From: an uncultured Limimonas sp.
GTDB taxonomy: Bacteria; Pseudomonadota; Alphaproteobacteria; Kiloniellales; Rhodovibrionaceae
NCBI GenBank assembly: GCA_913055855.1
Contig: CAJXKW010000005.1
Location: 1 to 52,572 of the forward strand
DNA: 52,572 nt
Direction of reading: 5' to 3'
In this document: positions 34,720 through 44,513 of the stretch, one piece after another
Layout of the letters: every line of letters starts with the position of its first letter
How positions within the stretch are numbered: the first letter of the stretch is position 1
The notes under the pieces: model-generated
Told to the model about the DNA's origin: nothing
The model's input: the letters and a program-made list of their open reading frames with translations, nothing else
Database searches by the model: none
Program-made: the position numbers and the translations under genes

Positions 34720-36765
34720 TTGCCGGGTCGGCGTCACGCGCGTGCGCCGGATGCGCCGCACGGCGCCGTGGCCGGTCCTGTTCGGAACACCCGGAGCGCC
34801 GGGCTGAGCGGGCGGCACATCGGCGCCGGTCTGGTGCTGTCGCTGCTCGGCCACGTCCTTGTGGCGGCGGCGATCCTGTGGACGCGTGCGGACCCGCAGC
34901 CGCGCTCGCGCCCGGCACCGCCCATGGCGGTGGAACTGGCGGAACGGGATGCGCTGGCGCTGGCCGGGCAGGCCGCGCCCACGCCCACGCCATCGCGCAC
35001 TGCCGAGGCCCCCGGACCCGGCCCGGCGGAACCGGCACCCCGCGCCGCCCCGTCACCGTCACCGTCGCCGGTACCGAAAGCCCCGCAAGCGCCGCGAACA
35101 CGGCCGGCGCCCGCGACACCCCAAACGGCCGCGCCGCTTCGGCCCCCCACGGCAACGCGAACGCCCCCGGCTGCCCCCGCGGCCGCTGCCCCGGCACGCC
35201 GCGCGGATCCCCCCGTCCCGTCAACGCCTGACACGGAGGTGGCAGCCGCGCGCCGGGCGCAGGCCGTCGCTCCCGAAACCGCACCCTCGGCGCCGGCGCC
35301 CCCGCCGCAGGGTGCCGCCCCCGACCCGGCGGCCCGGCTGGCGGCACCGGCCGTTGCCGTCGCGCCGGCGCCGTCCACGTCGCCCGATGCGGTGCGGCTT
35401 CCCCGGGCCGGTCCCGCCGCGCCGGCACGCAGCCGCGCCGCCGGGCCGCGCGTCGCGGCAATACCGGATGCGGGAACACAGGCGAAAACGCGGCGACCGG
35501 AACCGGTGGCGTCCGCGGTCGCCACTCCGGCGCGAACCGCCGGTCCCGTCGATGCAGCGGACACACAGGCGCCGCGCTCAGCCATCCCAGAGGCCCGACG
35601 CGCGGCTTCCGCCGCCCCGCCGTCGGCGGCGGCGTCGGACCCGGAAACCGCGGCACCGTCGGCGCCGGTATCCGCGGCATCGGCATCCGCGGTGCCGGTA
35701 CGCGGTGGCGTTGCCCCGAAAGCGGCCGGGGCGACGGATGCTCCGACGACGGCGCCGCGCGCACGACCCCAAACGGCTGGCGGGATGAGGCCGGAAACCG
35801 CTGGCGGGACGGGGCCGGAAACGGCCGGCGGGACGGGGCCGGCGCCGGCCGATCCGCCAACGCCCAACGTTGTGCGCAGTGCCGCGCGGTCGAGCCCCGC
35901 GAGCAAGCCGGCGCCAACGCCGAGGTCCGCCGCTGCGTCCGCGTCTGCGGACGCTCCGGCCGCGCCGCCGGTGGTGGCGCCGAACCGGGCCCAACCCGGC
36001 AGCACGCCGCCGCCTCGGCCGGCCCGTCTGGCGCGTGCTGCCCCGGCTGCCGCAGCGGATGCCCCGGCACGTGCCGAAAGCCCGCGGGCGCGCGACCTGC
36101 TCGCCGAGGTCATGCAAGATGTCGCCTGCGCAAGTGCCCGTGTGGCGGCGAGGGACGCGCAGGGCAGCGTCCGCCTGACCGGGCACGTACCATCGGACGC
36201 GGATCGTCGGCGGGTGCTCGGGCGGCTCGGCGGCATGCTGGGTGACCGGGTGGACGGCCGCGGGCTGCGCGTTGTGCCGCGGCCGCATTGTCGCATTCTC
36301 GCCAGCCTTTCGGCGACCGGTCTGGAGCCGGGGCCGGGGCGGGGCGCGGCCGAGCGGTACACCTTCTCGGCGGGCCAGAACGTCCGCTTCACCGTGGGCA
36401 CGCCGGCGTTTCCCGCGTACGTCTACGTCGATTATTTCGACCGGGCGGGAAGCGTGCTCCACATCCGGCCGCACAACCGGGCCCTGCCGCGCCGGCGCAA
36501 ACCGGATTCCGAACTGACCATCGGCGAGGGTGGGCCGTTCAACTTGCGCGTGGGCCGCCCCTACGGGATCGACCTCGCGCTCGTGGTGGCGAGCAGCCAC
36601 CGTCTGTTCGATGCGCCGCGACCGCGGCGCGAGCCCGCGGACGCCTATCTCCGCGACCTGCGCGCCGCCCTCGCACACGCCCGGAAAGCGCCGGACTGGC
36701 AGGGCGCGTACAGCTACCTGGTCATCGAGACCCGGCCCGGCCCGCTGGGTGGTGCGACGAACTGA
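34720..36765 (+). CDS. TonB-like Pro/Ala-rich membrane protein with BON-like/DUF4384-like C-terminus
   Basis: About 681 residues if the TTG at 34720 is the start; GTG at 34768 is an alternative and neither has a clear RBS. One N-terminal membrane helix (about 34-54) contains SLLGH, matching the SxxxH motif by which TonB contacts ExbB/ExbD. A long Pro/Ala-rich region (about 65-445) should cross the periplasm. The C-terminus (about 450-675) resembles the kinase ectodomain: Cys470 and Cys524 at a similar spacing, PHCRILASL (kinase: PFCSVLAAL), then RFTVGTPAFPAYVYVDYF and SVLHIRPHN. It does not look like the TonB C-terminal domain. It is the last gene of the cassette. Confidence 0.75.
   Translation: MPGRRHARAPDAPHGAVAGPVRNTRSAGLSGRHIGAGLVLSLLGHVLVAAAILWTRADPQPRSRPAPPMAVELAERDALALAGQAAPTPTPSRTAEAPGPGPAEPAPRAAPSPSPSPVPKAPQAPRTRPAPATPQTAAPLRPPTATRTPPAAPAAAAPARRADPPVPSTPDTEVAAARRAQAVAPETAPSAPAPPPQGAAPDPAARLAAPAVAVAPAPSTSPDAVRLPRAGPAAPARSRAAGPRVAAIPDAGTQAKTRRPEPVASAVATPARTAGPVDAADTQAPRSAIPEARRAASAAPPSAAASDPETAAPSAPVSAASASAVPVRGGVAPKAAGATDAPTTAPRARPQTAGGMRPETAGGTGPETAGGTGPAPADPPTPNVVRSAARSSPASKPAPTPRSAAASASADAPAAPPVVAPNRAQPGSTPPPRPARLARAAPAAAADAPARAESPRARDLLAEVMQDVACASARVAARDAQGSVRLTGHVPSDADRRRVLGRLGGMLGDRVDGRGLRVVPRPHCRILASLSATGLEPGPGRGAAERYTFSAGQNVRFTVGTPAFPAYVYVDYFDRAGSVLHIRPHNRALPRRRKPDSELTIGEGGPFNLRVGRPYGIDLALVVASSHRLFDAPRPRREPADAYLRDLRAALAHARKAPDWQGAYSYLVIETRPGPLGGATN
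35767..35838 (+). repeat. 24-bp tandem repeat inside the TonB-like gene
   Basis: About three copies of a 24-bp unit encode PETAGGTG-like octapeptides within the Pro/Ala-rich stalk; the last two full copies are at 35791-35814 and 35815-35838. In-frame copy-number change could alter the periplasmic span length. Confidence 0.7.
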
Positions 36766-36883
36766 GGAACCGGCACCCGAATTTCATCGGGGCGTGACGG
36801 CCGGCGCCTGAGCGTCGCCCGAGGCCGACCCGGTTTTCGCCGGCCCCCCCGGTCGCAAGCCGCTTGCGGGCGGCCAGTGGCGC

Positions 36884-36970
36884 TGGTGCGGGCGGGGGGA
36901 CTTGAACCCCCACGGCCTTTCGGCCAAGCGATTTTAAGTCGCTTGCGTCTACCGGTTCCGCCACGCCCGC
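36884..36970 (-). tRNA. tRNA-Leu (anticodon UAA)
   Basis: On the minus strand the gene begins GCGGGCG (acceptor) and ends CGCCCGC followed by ACCA, so CCA is encoded. The anticodon loop is CTTAAAA with anticodon TAA. It has the T-loop GTTCAAGTC and a long variable arm, as expected for a class II leucine tRNA. Its 3' end points toward the T6SS cassette, 119 bp from the last gene there. Confidence 0.95.
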
Positions 36971-37075
36971 TGTGGCCCGCTCGCGTCGGTATCGACCACG
37001 GCTGTCCCATCTAGCGTATCGCAGCGCGCGCCGCCAAGGGCAGGGGATCCACACCCAACAAGGTGGGCCCGAACG

Positions 37076-37107
37076 CGAAACCGCCCGCCGGCGGGACCGG
37101 CGGGCGG
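37076..37107 (-). terminator. Terminator downstream of ftsH
   Basis: CCGCCCGCCGG (37081-37091) and CCGGCGGGCGG (37097-37107) form a perfect 11-bp stem with a 5-base loop. On the minus strand it is followed by TTTCG. It begins 40 bp after the ftsH stop. The T-tract is short. Confidence 0.65.
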
Positions 37108-37146
37108 CAGTGAGGGTCTCGCGTCAGCTCGCGGTGATCCGGCGCG

Positions 37147-39084
<1,938 letters not shown>

Positions 39085-39243
39085 GACGCGCTCAATCGGT
39101 TGTGGGCCCCGGCGGCCTCGGCCGGGTGACATCGCAGCGTAACCGCCAACTGGGCCGGCTGCCTAGCCCGTCAAGCCGGCTAACGGCGGCGATGGCGAAT
39201 GGGCGGCGCGCGCGGCGCCGCCCCGTGGGGATACGTGAGGGGA

Positions 39244-39369
39244 TCAAAAGCGGCATTTTCCGCCGGTAAACAGGCTCTGACCCTTCTGCTTGGGCTGTGT
39301 CGCCTTGCGGTGACGACGTGCGGTCAGGCGGTGGGCACGACCGCGATGGGCGCGTTTGCTTCGCTTCAT
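39244..39369 (-). CDS. 41-residue highly basic microprotein
   Basis: A short frame starting MKRSKRAHRGRAHR and ending SLFTGGKCRF. It is rich in Arg, Lys and His, with no hydrophobic segment, as in small ribosome- or nucleic-acid-binding proteins. A strong RBS, AGGGAGGA, lies about 6 bp before ATG, which favours a real gene. It lies between argE and ftsH on the same strand. I do not recognise the family. The rest of the argE-ftsH gap shows nothing clear. Confidence 0.6.
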   Translation of the reverse strand: MKRSKRAHRGRAHRLTARRHRKATQPKQKGQSLFTGGKCRF

Positions 39370-39506
39370 CGCCGATCCTCCCTTCCTGTTCGTCCCGAGC
39401 GTGATCTACCGTTTCCTGCGATCTCCTTCGCGGTATCCCGACATCTGGGCAGGTGGGAACCGCCGGCCGCACGAACAAGCCAACGGCGCGCACGCCCGGG
39501 CGGCGG

Positions 39507-40706
39507 CTACCCCCGAAGTTCGTCGGGCAGCGCGGCGTCGCGGTCGCTGAGCGCCTCGGTCAGGCGCACCATGAAGGCCTCGCAGCGCGCGAGCTGGTCC
39601 GCCGTGACGTATTCGTCGGCCTTGTGCGCCTGGGCGATATCGCCGGGCCCGCAGACCACCGCCGGAATGCCGTGCTGCGCGAACAGGCCGGCTTCCGTGC
39701 CGAAGGAGACCTTGCTGCTGGCGTTGCCGCCCGTCAGCGCCTGCGCCAGCCGGACGATGGCGGCATTGGGATCGGTATCCAGGCCGGCGAAGTGCGCACG
39801 CTGCTCCAGCTCCACCGCGGCTTCGGGCGCGACCGCACGCATTGCCGGCTCGATCTCCTCGCGCACGTGCCGCGTGACCGCGTCGACCAGCGTGGCCGGG
39901 TCCTCGGCGGGAAGGGCGCGGACCTCGAAGGTGAAGCGCGCCTCGTCGGGGACGATGTTCTGCGCCGTGCCGGACTCGAAGGTCCCGCAGTGAATGGTCG
40001 TGTGGGGCACCTCGAACGCCGTGTCGAAAGGCCCTTCGGCCTGTTTGCGCCGGTGCATATCGGACAGATAAGTGACGATGCGGGCCGCGTACTCCAGCGC
40101 GTTCACGCCCTGTGGCGCCAGCGCCGAGTGACAGCTTCGCCCGCGCACCCGGGCGTGCATCGAGAGGTTACCCTTGTGCCCGTTGATGACGCGCATGGCC
40201 GTGGGCTCGCCCACGATCACGGCGGCGGGCGTCACGGCGCGCCGGTCGAAATCGGCGAGCAGCGTGCGCACGCCCAGGCAGCCCACTTCCTCGTCGTAGG
40301 ACAGGCAAAGATGCACCGGCGTGTGCAGCCCGGCCGCCTGGAATGCCGGCACGTGCGCCAGGCAAACGGCGAGGAAGCCCTTCATGTCGCAGGTGCCGCG
40401 GCCGTAATACGCGCCGTCCGCCGCGTGCAGCGCGAAGGGATCGCGCGACCAGGGCTGGCCGTCCACCGGCACCACGTCGGTGTGCCCGGACAGCGCCACC
40501 CCCGGGCGGTCGGCCGGCCCGATGGTGGCGTCCAGGTTCGCCTTGGTGCCCGTCTCGTCGCGTGTGAGCCGGCACGCGACGCCGCGATCCTCAAGGTAGG
40601 CCTGGACCTCCTCAATCAGCGCGAGATTGCTGTTGCGGCTCGTGGTGTCGTGCGCGACGAGCCGCTCCAGCCAGGCGAGTGTCGCCGCGCTCGGGGAATC
40701 CGCCAC
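39507..40706 (-). CDS. argE: Acetylornithine deacetylase ArgE (M20 family)
   Basis: A 399-residue M20 metallohydrolase that removes the acetyl group of N-acetylornithine in arginine synthesis. Metal-site motifs are ALSGHTDVVPVDGQPW, YYGRGTCDMKGFLA, SYDEEVGCLG and a late FGTEAGLFAQHGIP. ArgE and related deacetylases (succinyl-diaminopimelate desuccinylase) are hard to separate; the TSRNSN element near the N-terminus favours ArgE. GTG start with GAGGTG just upstream. It follows nadK on the same strand after 80 bp. Confidence 0.88.
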   Translation of the reverse strand: MADSPSAATLAWLERLVAHDTTSRNSNLALIEEVQAYLEDRGVACRLTRDETGTKANLDATIGPADRPGVALSGHTDVVPVDGQPWSRDPFALHAADGAYYGRGTCDMKGFLAVCLAHVPAFQAAGLHTPVHLCLSYDEEVGCLGVRTLLADFDRRAVTPAAVIVGEPTAMRVINGHKGNLSMHARVRGRSCHSALAPQGVNALEYAARIVTYLSDMHRRKQAEGPFDTAFEVPHTTIHCGTFESGTAQNIVPDEARFTFEVRALPAEDPATLVDAVTRHVREEIEPAMRAVAPEAAVELEQRAHFAGLDTDPNAAIVRLAQALTGGNASSKVSFGTEAGLFAQHGIPAVVCGPGDIAQAHKADEYVTADQLARCEAFMVRLTEALSDRDAALPDELRG

Positions 40707-40786
40707 GGATCACCTCGCTTATCGGTGCAACGATTCCGGCCGCAAGCTGTAGCGCAGGGGCGCACGCTCATGCCAGCGCCGCGGCT

Positions 40787-41557
40787 TCAGGGCAGGAACT
40801 GCTCGTTGAGGATGCGCTCTTCGAGATTGTGCTCGGGGTCGAAGAGCAGGTACGCCGCCTTTTGCCGGTCCTCGTGGACGCTGACACGGTGGACGTCGCG
40901 GACTTCCGTGTAGTCCGCCGTCGCCGAAACCGGCCGCTTGTCCGCCTCCAGGACGTCGAACGCGACCTCGGCCTTCTGCGGCAGGAGGGCGCCGCGCCAG
41001 CGCCGCGGCCGGAAGGCGCTGATCGGCGTGAGCGCGAGCAGCGGCGCGCCGATGGGGATGATGGGGCCGTGCGCGGAGAGATTGTACGCCGTGCTGCCCG
41101 CGGGCGTGGCGACGATGATCCCGTCGCAGATCAGTTCGTTCAGGCGCGTAACGCCGTCGATGCGGATGCGCAGCTTGGCTGCCTGCCGGCTTTCGCGGAG
41201 CAGCGAGACCTCGTTGAGCGCCAGGGCCTCGTTCACCGTGCCGTCGCCGGTTTCGGTCTGCATGCGCAACGGGTGGAGCTGGACCTGCTCGGCCCGGTCG
41301 AGGCGCTCGCGCAGGTCCGCCTCGGTGTAGGCATTCATCAGAAAGCCCACCGTGCCGCGGTTCATCCCGTAAATGGGGATGGCGTGCTCCATGTAGGCGT
41401 GCAGGCTTTCCAGCATCAGGCCGTCGCCGCCCAGGGCGACGATGACGTCGGCTTCCTCGGGCGGCACGTCGCTGTAACGCTCGCGCAAGCGTAATAATGC
41501 GGTCTGCGCCTCCTCGGAATCGGCAGCGACGAACGCGATCCGGCGGCGATGGCTCAT
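40787..41557 (-). CDS. nadK: NAD kinase
   Basis: A 256-residue NAD kinase that makes NADP from NAD and ATP. Motifs are [10 protein letters not shown] (the GGDG signature), [24 protein letters not shown], and [20 protein letters not shown]. Length fits the short alphaproteobacterial form. The ATG at 41557 lacks a strong RBS. It diverges from the SDR gene across a 240-bp gap in which I see no clear element. Confidence 0.94.
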   Translation of the reverse strand: MSHRRRIAFVAADSEEAQTALLRLRERYSDVPPEEADVIVALGGDGLMLESLHAYMEHAIPIYGMNRGTVGFLMNAYTEADLRERLDRAEQVQLHPLRMQTETGDGTVNEALALNEVSLLRESRQAAKLRIRIDGVTRLNELICDGIIVATPAGSTAYNLSAHGPIIPIGAPLLALTPISAFRPRRWRGALLPQKAEVAFDVLEADKRPVSATADYTEVRDVHRVSVHEDRQKAAYLLFDPEHNLEERILNEQFLP

Positions 41558-41797
41558 GCGGGATCCAGACGGGATGGTGGGCGGTCGATTGCACGATTGA
41601 GCATAGCATGGCGTCCCGCCGCCTGCCAGAAAGGCCGGGGCGCCGTTGTGCGGAGCATCGTCGCATCGCGCGCCGGGGGTTCCGGTGGCTATCCTCGTAC
41701 ATCAGGCTGCGTCAGTCGGCGGTACGGGGCGTTTGACATCGCGGGCTTGTGCGCGATGTTGTCGCCACACGCCCACGCCGGGTTGCATGGAGACACG

Positions 41798-42592
41798 ATG
41801 GCCAAAGCGCACAGCTTCGCCCTGGTAACCGGGGCCTCCGAGGGAATCGGGCGGGCCTTCGCCCAAGAGCTTCCGGAAAGCACGAACCTGCTTCTGACCG
41901 GCCGCAACAGCGAACGCTTGGGGCAGCTCGCGGAAGAGTTGCAGGTCGGGGCGCGCATCGTCGAACCCTTCGTTGCCGACCTCAAGGCCGCCGAGGACCG
42001 GCAGGCGCTGATCAACCGCGCCGGGGAGCTGGAAGTCGATCTGCTCATCAACAACGCCGGGCTGGGCCAGTTCGGCGGCGTGCTCGACGTCGACCCCCAG
42101 GGCGAGGTGGATACGGTCGAAGTGAACTGCGTCGCGGCCGTTGACCTGACCGTGAATCTGCTCCCCGCGATGCTCGAACGGGCGGCGGTGCGCGGGGAGC
42201 GGGCCGGCCTGATCAACGTGTCGAGCACCTTCGCCGTGCAGCCGGTGCCCTACATCGCCACCTATGCGGCGACCAAAACCTTCCTGCTCACCTGGACGGA
42301 GGCCCTGGCCGTCGAGCTGTGCCGGCGGCCCATCGACGTGCTTGCGCTGTGCCCCGGCTCGACGCGCACGGGCATGGCTGCGCGCGCCGGTTACGACCCG
42401 CAGCTTCCGTTCCGTGCCGATCCGGCCGATGTGGCCAAGGAAGGGCTGCACGCCCTGGGCCGGGAAACGGTCCATGTCTGCGGCGGCGTCTCGCGCGCGG
42501 CGCTAACCCCGTACTTCGCGCCGCGCCGCCTGGCGACACGGGGCCTGGGCCTGATCACGGGCGCGGCGAACCGGATGGCCCGGCGGCGCTGA
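41798..42592 (+). CDS. Short-chain dehydrogenase/reductase
   Basis: A 264-residue SDR with the cofactor motif TGASEGIGRAFA (TGxxxGxG), LINNAGLG (NNAG), Ser in INVSSTFAV and the catalytic YAATK. The C-terminal part resembles the membrane-associated or ketoreductase-like SDR group, but the substrate cannot be read from the sequence. ATG at 41798 follows GGAGA; an in-frame extension to 41549 lacks similarity. It ends 38 bp into the convergent histidine kinase gene. Confidence 0.9.
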   Translation: MAKAHSFALVTGASEGIGRAFAQELPESTNLLLTGRNSERLGQLAEELQVGARIVEPFVADLKAAEDRQALINRAGELEVDLLINNAGLGQFGGVLDVDPQGEVDTVEVNCVAAVDLTVNLLPAMLERAAVRGERAGLINVSSTFAVQPVPYIATYAATKTFLLTWTEALAVELCRRPIDVLALCPGSTRTGMAARAGYDPQLPFRADPADVAKEGLHALGRETVHVCGGVSRAALTPYFAPRRLATRGLGLITGAANRMARRR

Positions 42593-44339
42593 TCCGGCTC
42601 ATGCCGTCGTTCTGTGACGCGACGGGGGGATCGCGTTGGGTCTCGGCGCGGGGCAGGGTGATCCGGACGACGGTGCCCGCGCCGAGGGTGCTCGCGATAT
42701 CCATGCGGCCGCCGTTCACCTCGGCGAGTTTCTTGACCAGGAACAGTCCCAGCCCCACGCCCTCGCTGGTCTGGCCCGTGGTTCGGTGGATCTGGACGAA
42801 CGGTTCCTGGATTTCCTCCAGCTTGTCCGGTGGGATGCCGTGGCCGGTGTCGTGCACGGCGAGGACGAGCCGGTCCCCGTCCGCCACTTCGGCGGTCAGG
42901 CGGATCTCCCCGCCCGTATCGGTGTATTTGACGGCATTCGTGAGCAGATTGGTCAGCATCTGCTTGACGTGCGAGCCGTCGGCATAGATCGGCGGGGTCT
43001 CCGGCGGCACCTGTGCGCATAAGCGGATTGCCTTGCGCTGCGCGCGCTGCTCGACCATGCGGGTGCAGGTTTCGGCGATTTCCGGCGGCTGCAGCGTCTC
43101 GGGCGCCGCCGTCACGGAGCCCGCCTCGATCCGGGAGATATCCAGGATGTCGTTGATAAGATTGTAGAGATACCGTGCGGCTTCGTTGATGTCGCCGGCA
43201 TACGCCCGGTAGCGCGTGTTGCCCAGCGGGCCGAAGACCTCCTGGCGCAGGATGTCGGCGAAGCCCATGATGGCGTTCAATGGCGTGCGCAACTCGTGGC
43301 TCATGTTGGCCAGGAATTCGCTCTTCGACCGGTTGGCGGACTCCGCGGCCCGTTTGGCCTCGAACAGTTCCTGAGCGGTCGCGACGCGCGCGGTCACGTT
43401 GGTGGCAATGACCACGACATGCTCGACACGGCCGTTCGGGGCGACAAAAGGCACGGCGGTCGCCTCCAGCACGTAGCGTCCGCCCTTTGCATCTTGGTTG
43501 CAGATCTCGCCGTTCCAGGTCTCGCCGTTACGAACGGTGTCCCAGATGGTGTCGAAGCCGGTCACGGCATCGGGCGCGGAGCCCAGGAAGCGGCGCGGGT
43601 CCGCCGCGAGTTCCGCGGCGGCATAGCCCGAAAGCCGGCACAGGTTGGCATTGACGTGGGCGACGTCGCCTTCGGCGGTCAGGCGGGCGACGTGCGCATG
43701 GGCATCCAGGGCGGCCTGCTGGAAGCGGAGCTGCCGCCGCGTCTCCCGGGCGTCGAACTCGACGCGGAGCAGGCCGCCCAGGACCAGCACGCTGACGAAC
43801 TGCACAATGGCAAGCGCCGGCCCGGCTTCGCCCAGGAGATCGAGCGCCTGGCCGAAGGGACGGATCAACAGGAAGGACAGCAACGTCGTCGTGGTTACAC
43901 CCAGGGCACAGGCGAGCAGAGTGAGCACGCGCGGCCGCCGCGCCTGCTGCCGGTCGGTGACCCACCACCAGCCGGCGAGACCGACCCCGGCAGCCAGGGC
44001 GTTGCCAATCAAGCCGGCGTAGACTCCGCTGCCACCCAGCGTTGCGCGGTGGATTTCGCTTGCCAGCAGCGTTGCGGCGCCCGCGACCGGCCCACCATAG
44101 AGGTTCGCCAGGGTGAGCAACGCCCCGCGCGCATCGGCGATCACGCCGGGGGCGAGCTGGACCGGGAAGGCGGTGCTATAGATGACGCTTCCGGCGAACA
44201 GCACCGCCATAATCGCGGTCCTGGCACGGCGTCCGGTATCCGGCGTATAGACCCGAACCAATACAAAAAAGGCAAATATCACGACGAGCGTGAGGAGGAT
44301 CTCAGCCAGACCGAGGAGGATTCCGAGGGAAGTCAGCAT
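42555..44339 (-). CDS. Membrane histidine kinase with LytS-like 5TM sensor and PAS domain
   Basis: A 594-residue sensor kinase. The N-terminus (about 1-185) has several membrane helices of the 5TM/LytS type, including LANLYGGPVAGAATLLASEI. A PAS domain follows (about 205-325), then HisKA with FLANMSHELRTPLNAIMGF and an HATPase with DTGHGIPPDK and GVGLGLFLVKKL. The phosphoacceptor His is in SHELR. No response regulator is adjacent; partner and signal are unknown. ATG at 44339 is chosen as the start just before the first helix. Its 3' end overlaps the convergent SDR gene. Confidence 0.92.
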   Translation of the reverse strand: MLTSLGILLGLAEILLTLVVIFAFFVLVRVYTPDTGRRARTAIMAVLFAGSVIYSTAFPVQLAPGVIADARGALLTLANLYGGPVAGAATLLASEIHRATLGGSGVYAGLIGNALAAGVGLAGWWWVTDRQQARRPRVLTLLACALGVTTTTLLSFLLIRPFGQALDLLGEAGPALAIVQFVSVLVLGGLLRVEFDARETRRQLRFQQAALDAHAHVARLTAEGDVAHVNANLCRLSGYAAAELAADPRRFLGSAPDAVTGFDTIWDTVRNGETWNGEICNQDAKGGRYVLEATAVPFVAPNGRVEHVVVIATNVTARVATAQELFEAKRAAESANRSKSEFLANMSHELRTPLNAIMGFADILRQEVFGPLGNTRYRAYAGDINEAARYLYNLINDILDISRIEAGSVTAAPETLQPPEIAETCTRMVEQRAQRKAIRLCAQVPPETPPIYADGSHVKQMLTNLLTNAVKYTDTGGEIRLTAEVADGDRLVLAVHDTGHGIPPDKLEEIQEPFVQIHRTTGQTSEGVGLGLFLVKKLAEVNGGRMDIASTLGAGTVVRITLPRAETQRDPPVASQNDGMSRISAAGPSGSPRP

Positions 44340-44513
44340 TCGCCCAGACCCGCAACCCCGACCCACAGGTTTGAAAAATCAATTGCGGCACTGCCAGTGC
44401 AATATGGCCAGTACCGCGAATAACCATTGCAGCGAAAACCGGAGGGGTCAACGGACCCACGCGTTGTGTACCGCTTCTCTCCGATCGGGTAGGCAGGCCC
44501 CCCGGATGGCCGC

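Noticed and set aside
36855..36880. CGCAAG...CTTGCG hairpin between the TonB-like gene and tRNA-Leu as a terminator
   Set aside because: No T-tract follows on either strand.
36884..36970. Duplicated tRNA-Leu 3' end as an island attachment site at the left boundary
   Set aside because: I looked in 2623-2954 for a copy of the tRNA 3' sequence and found none; there is no integrase gene either.
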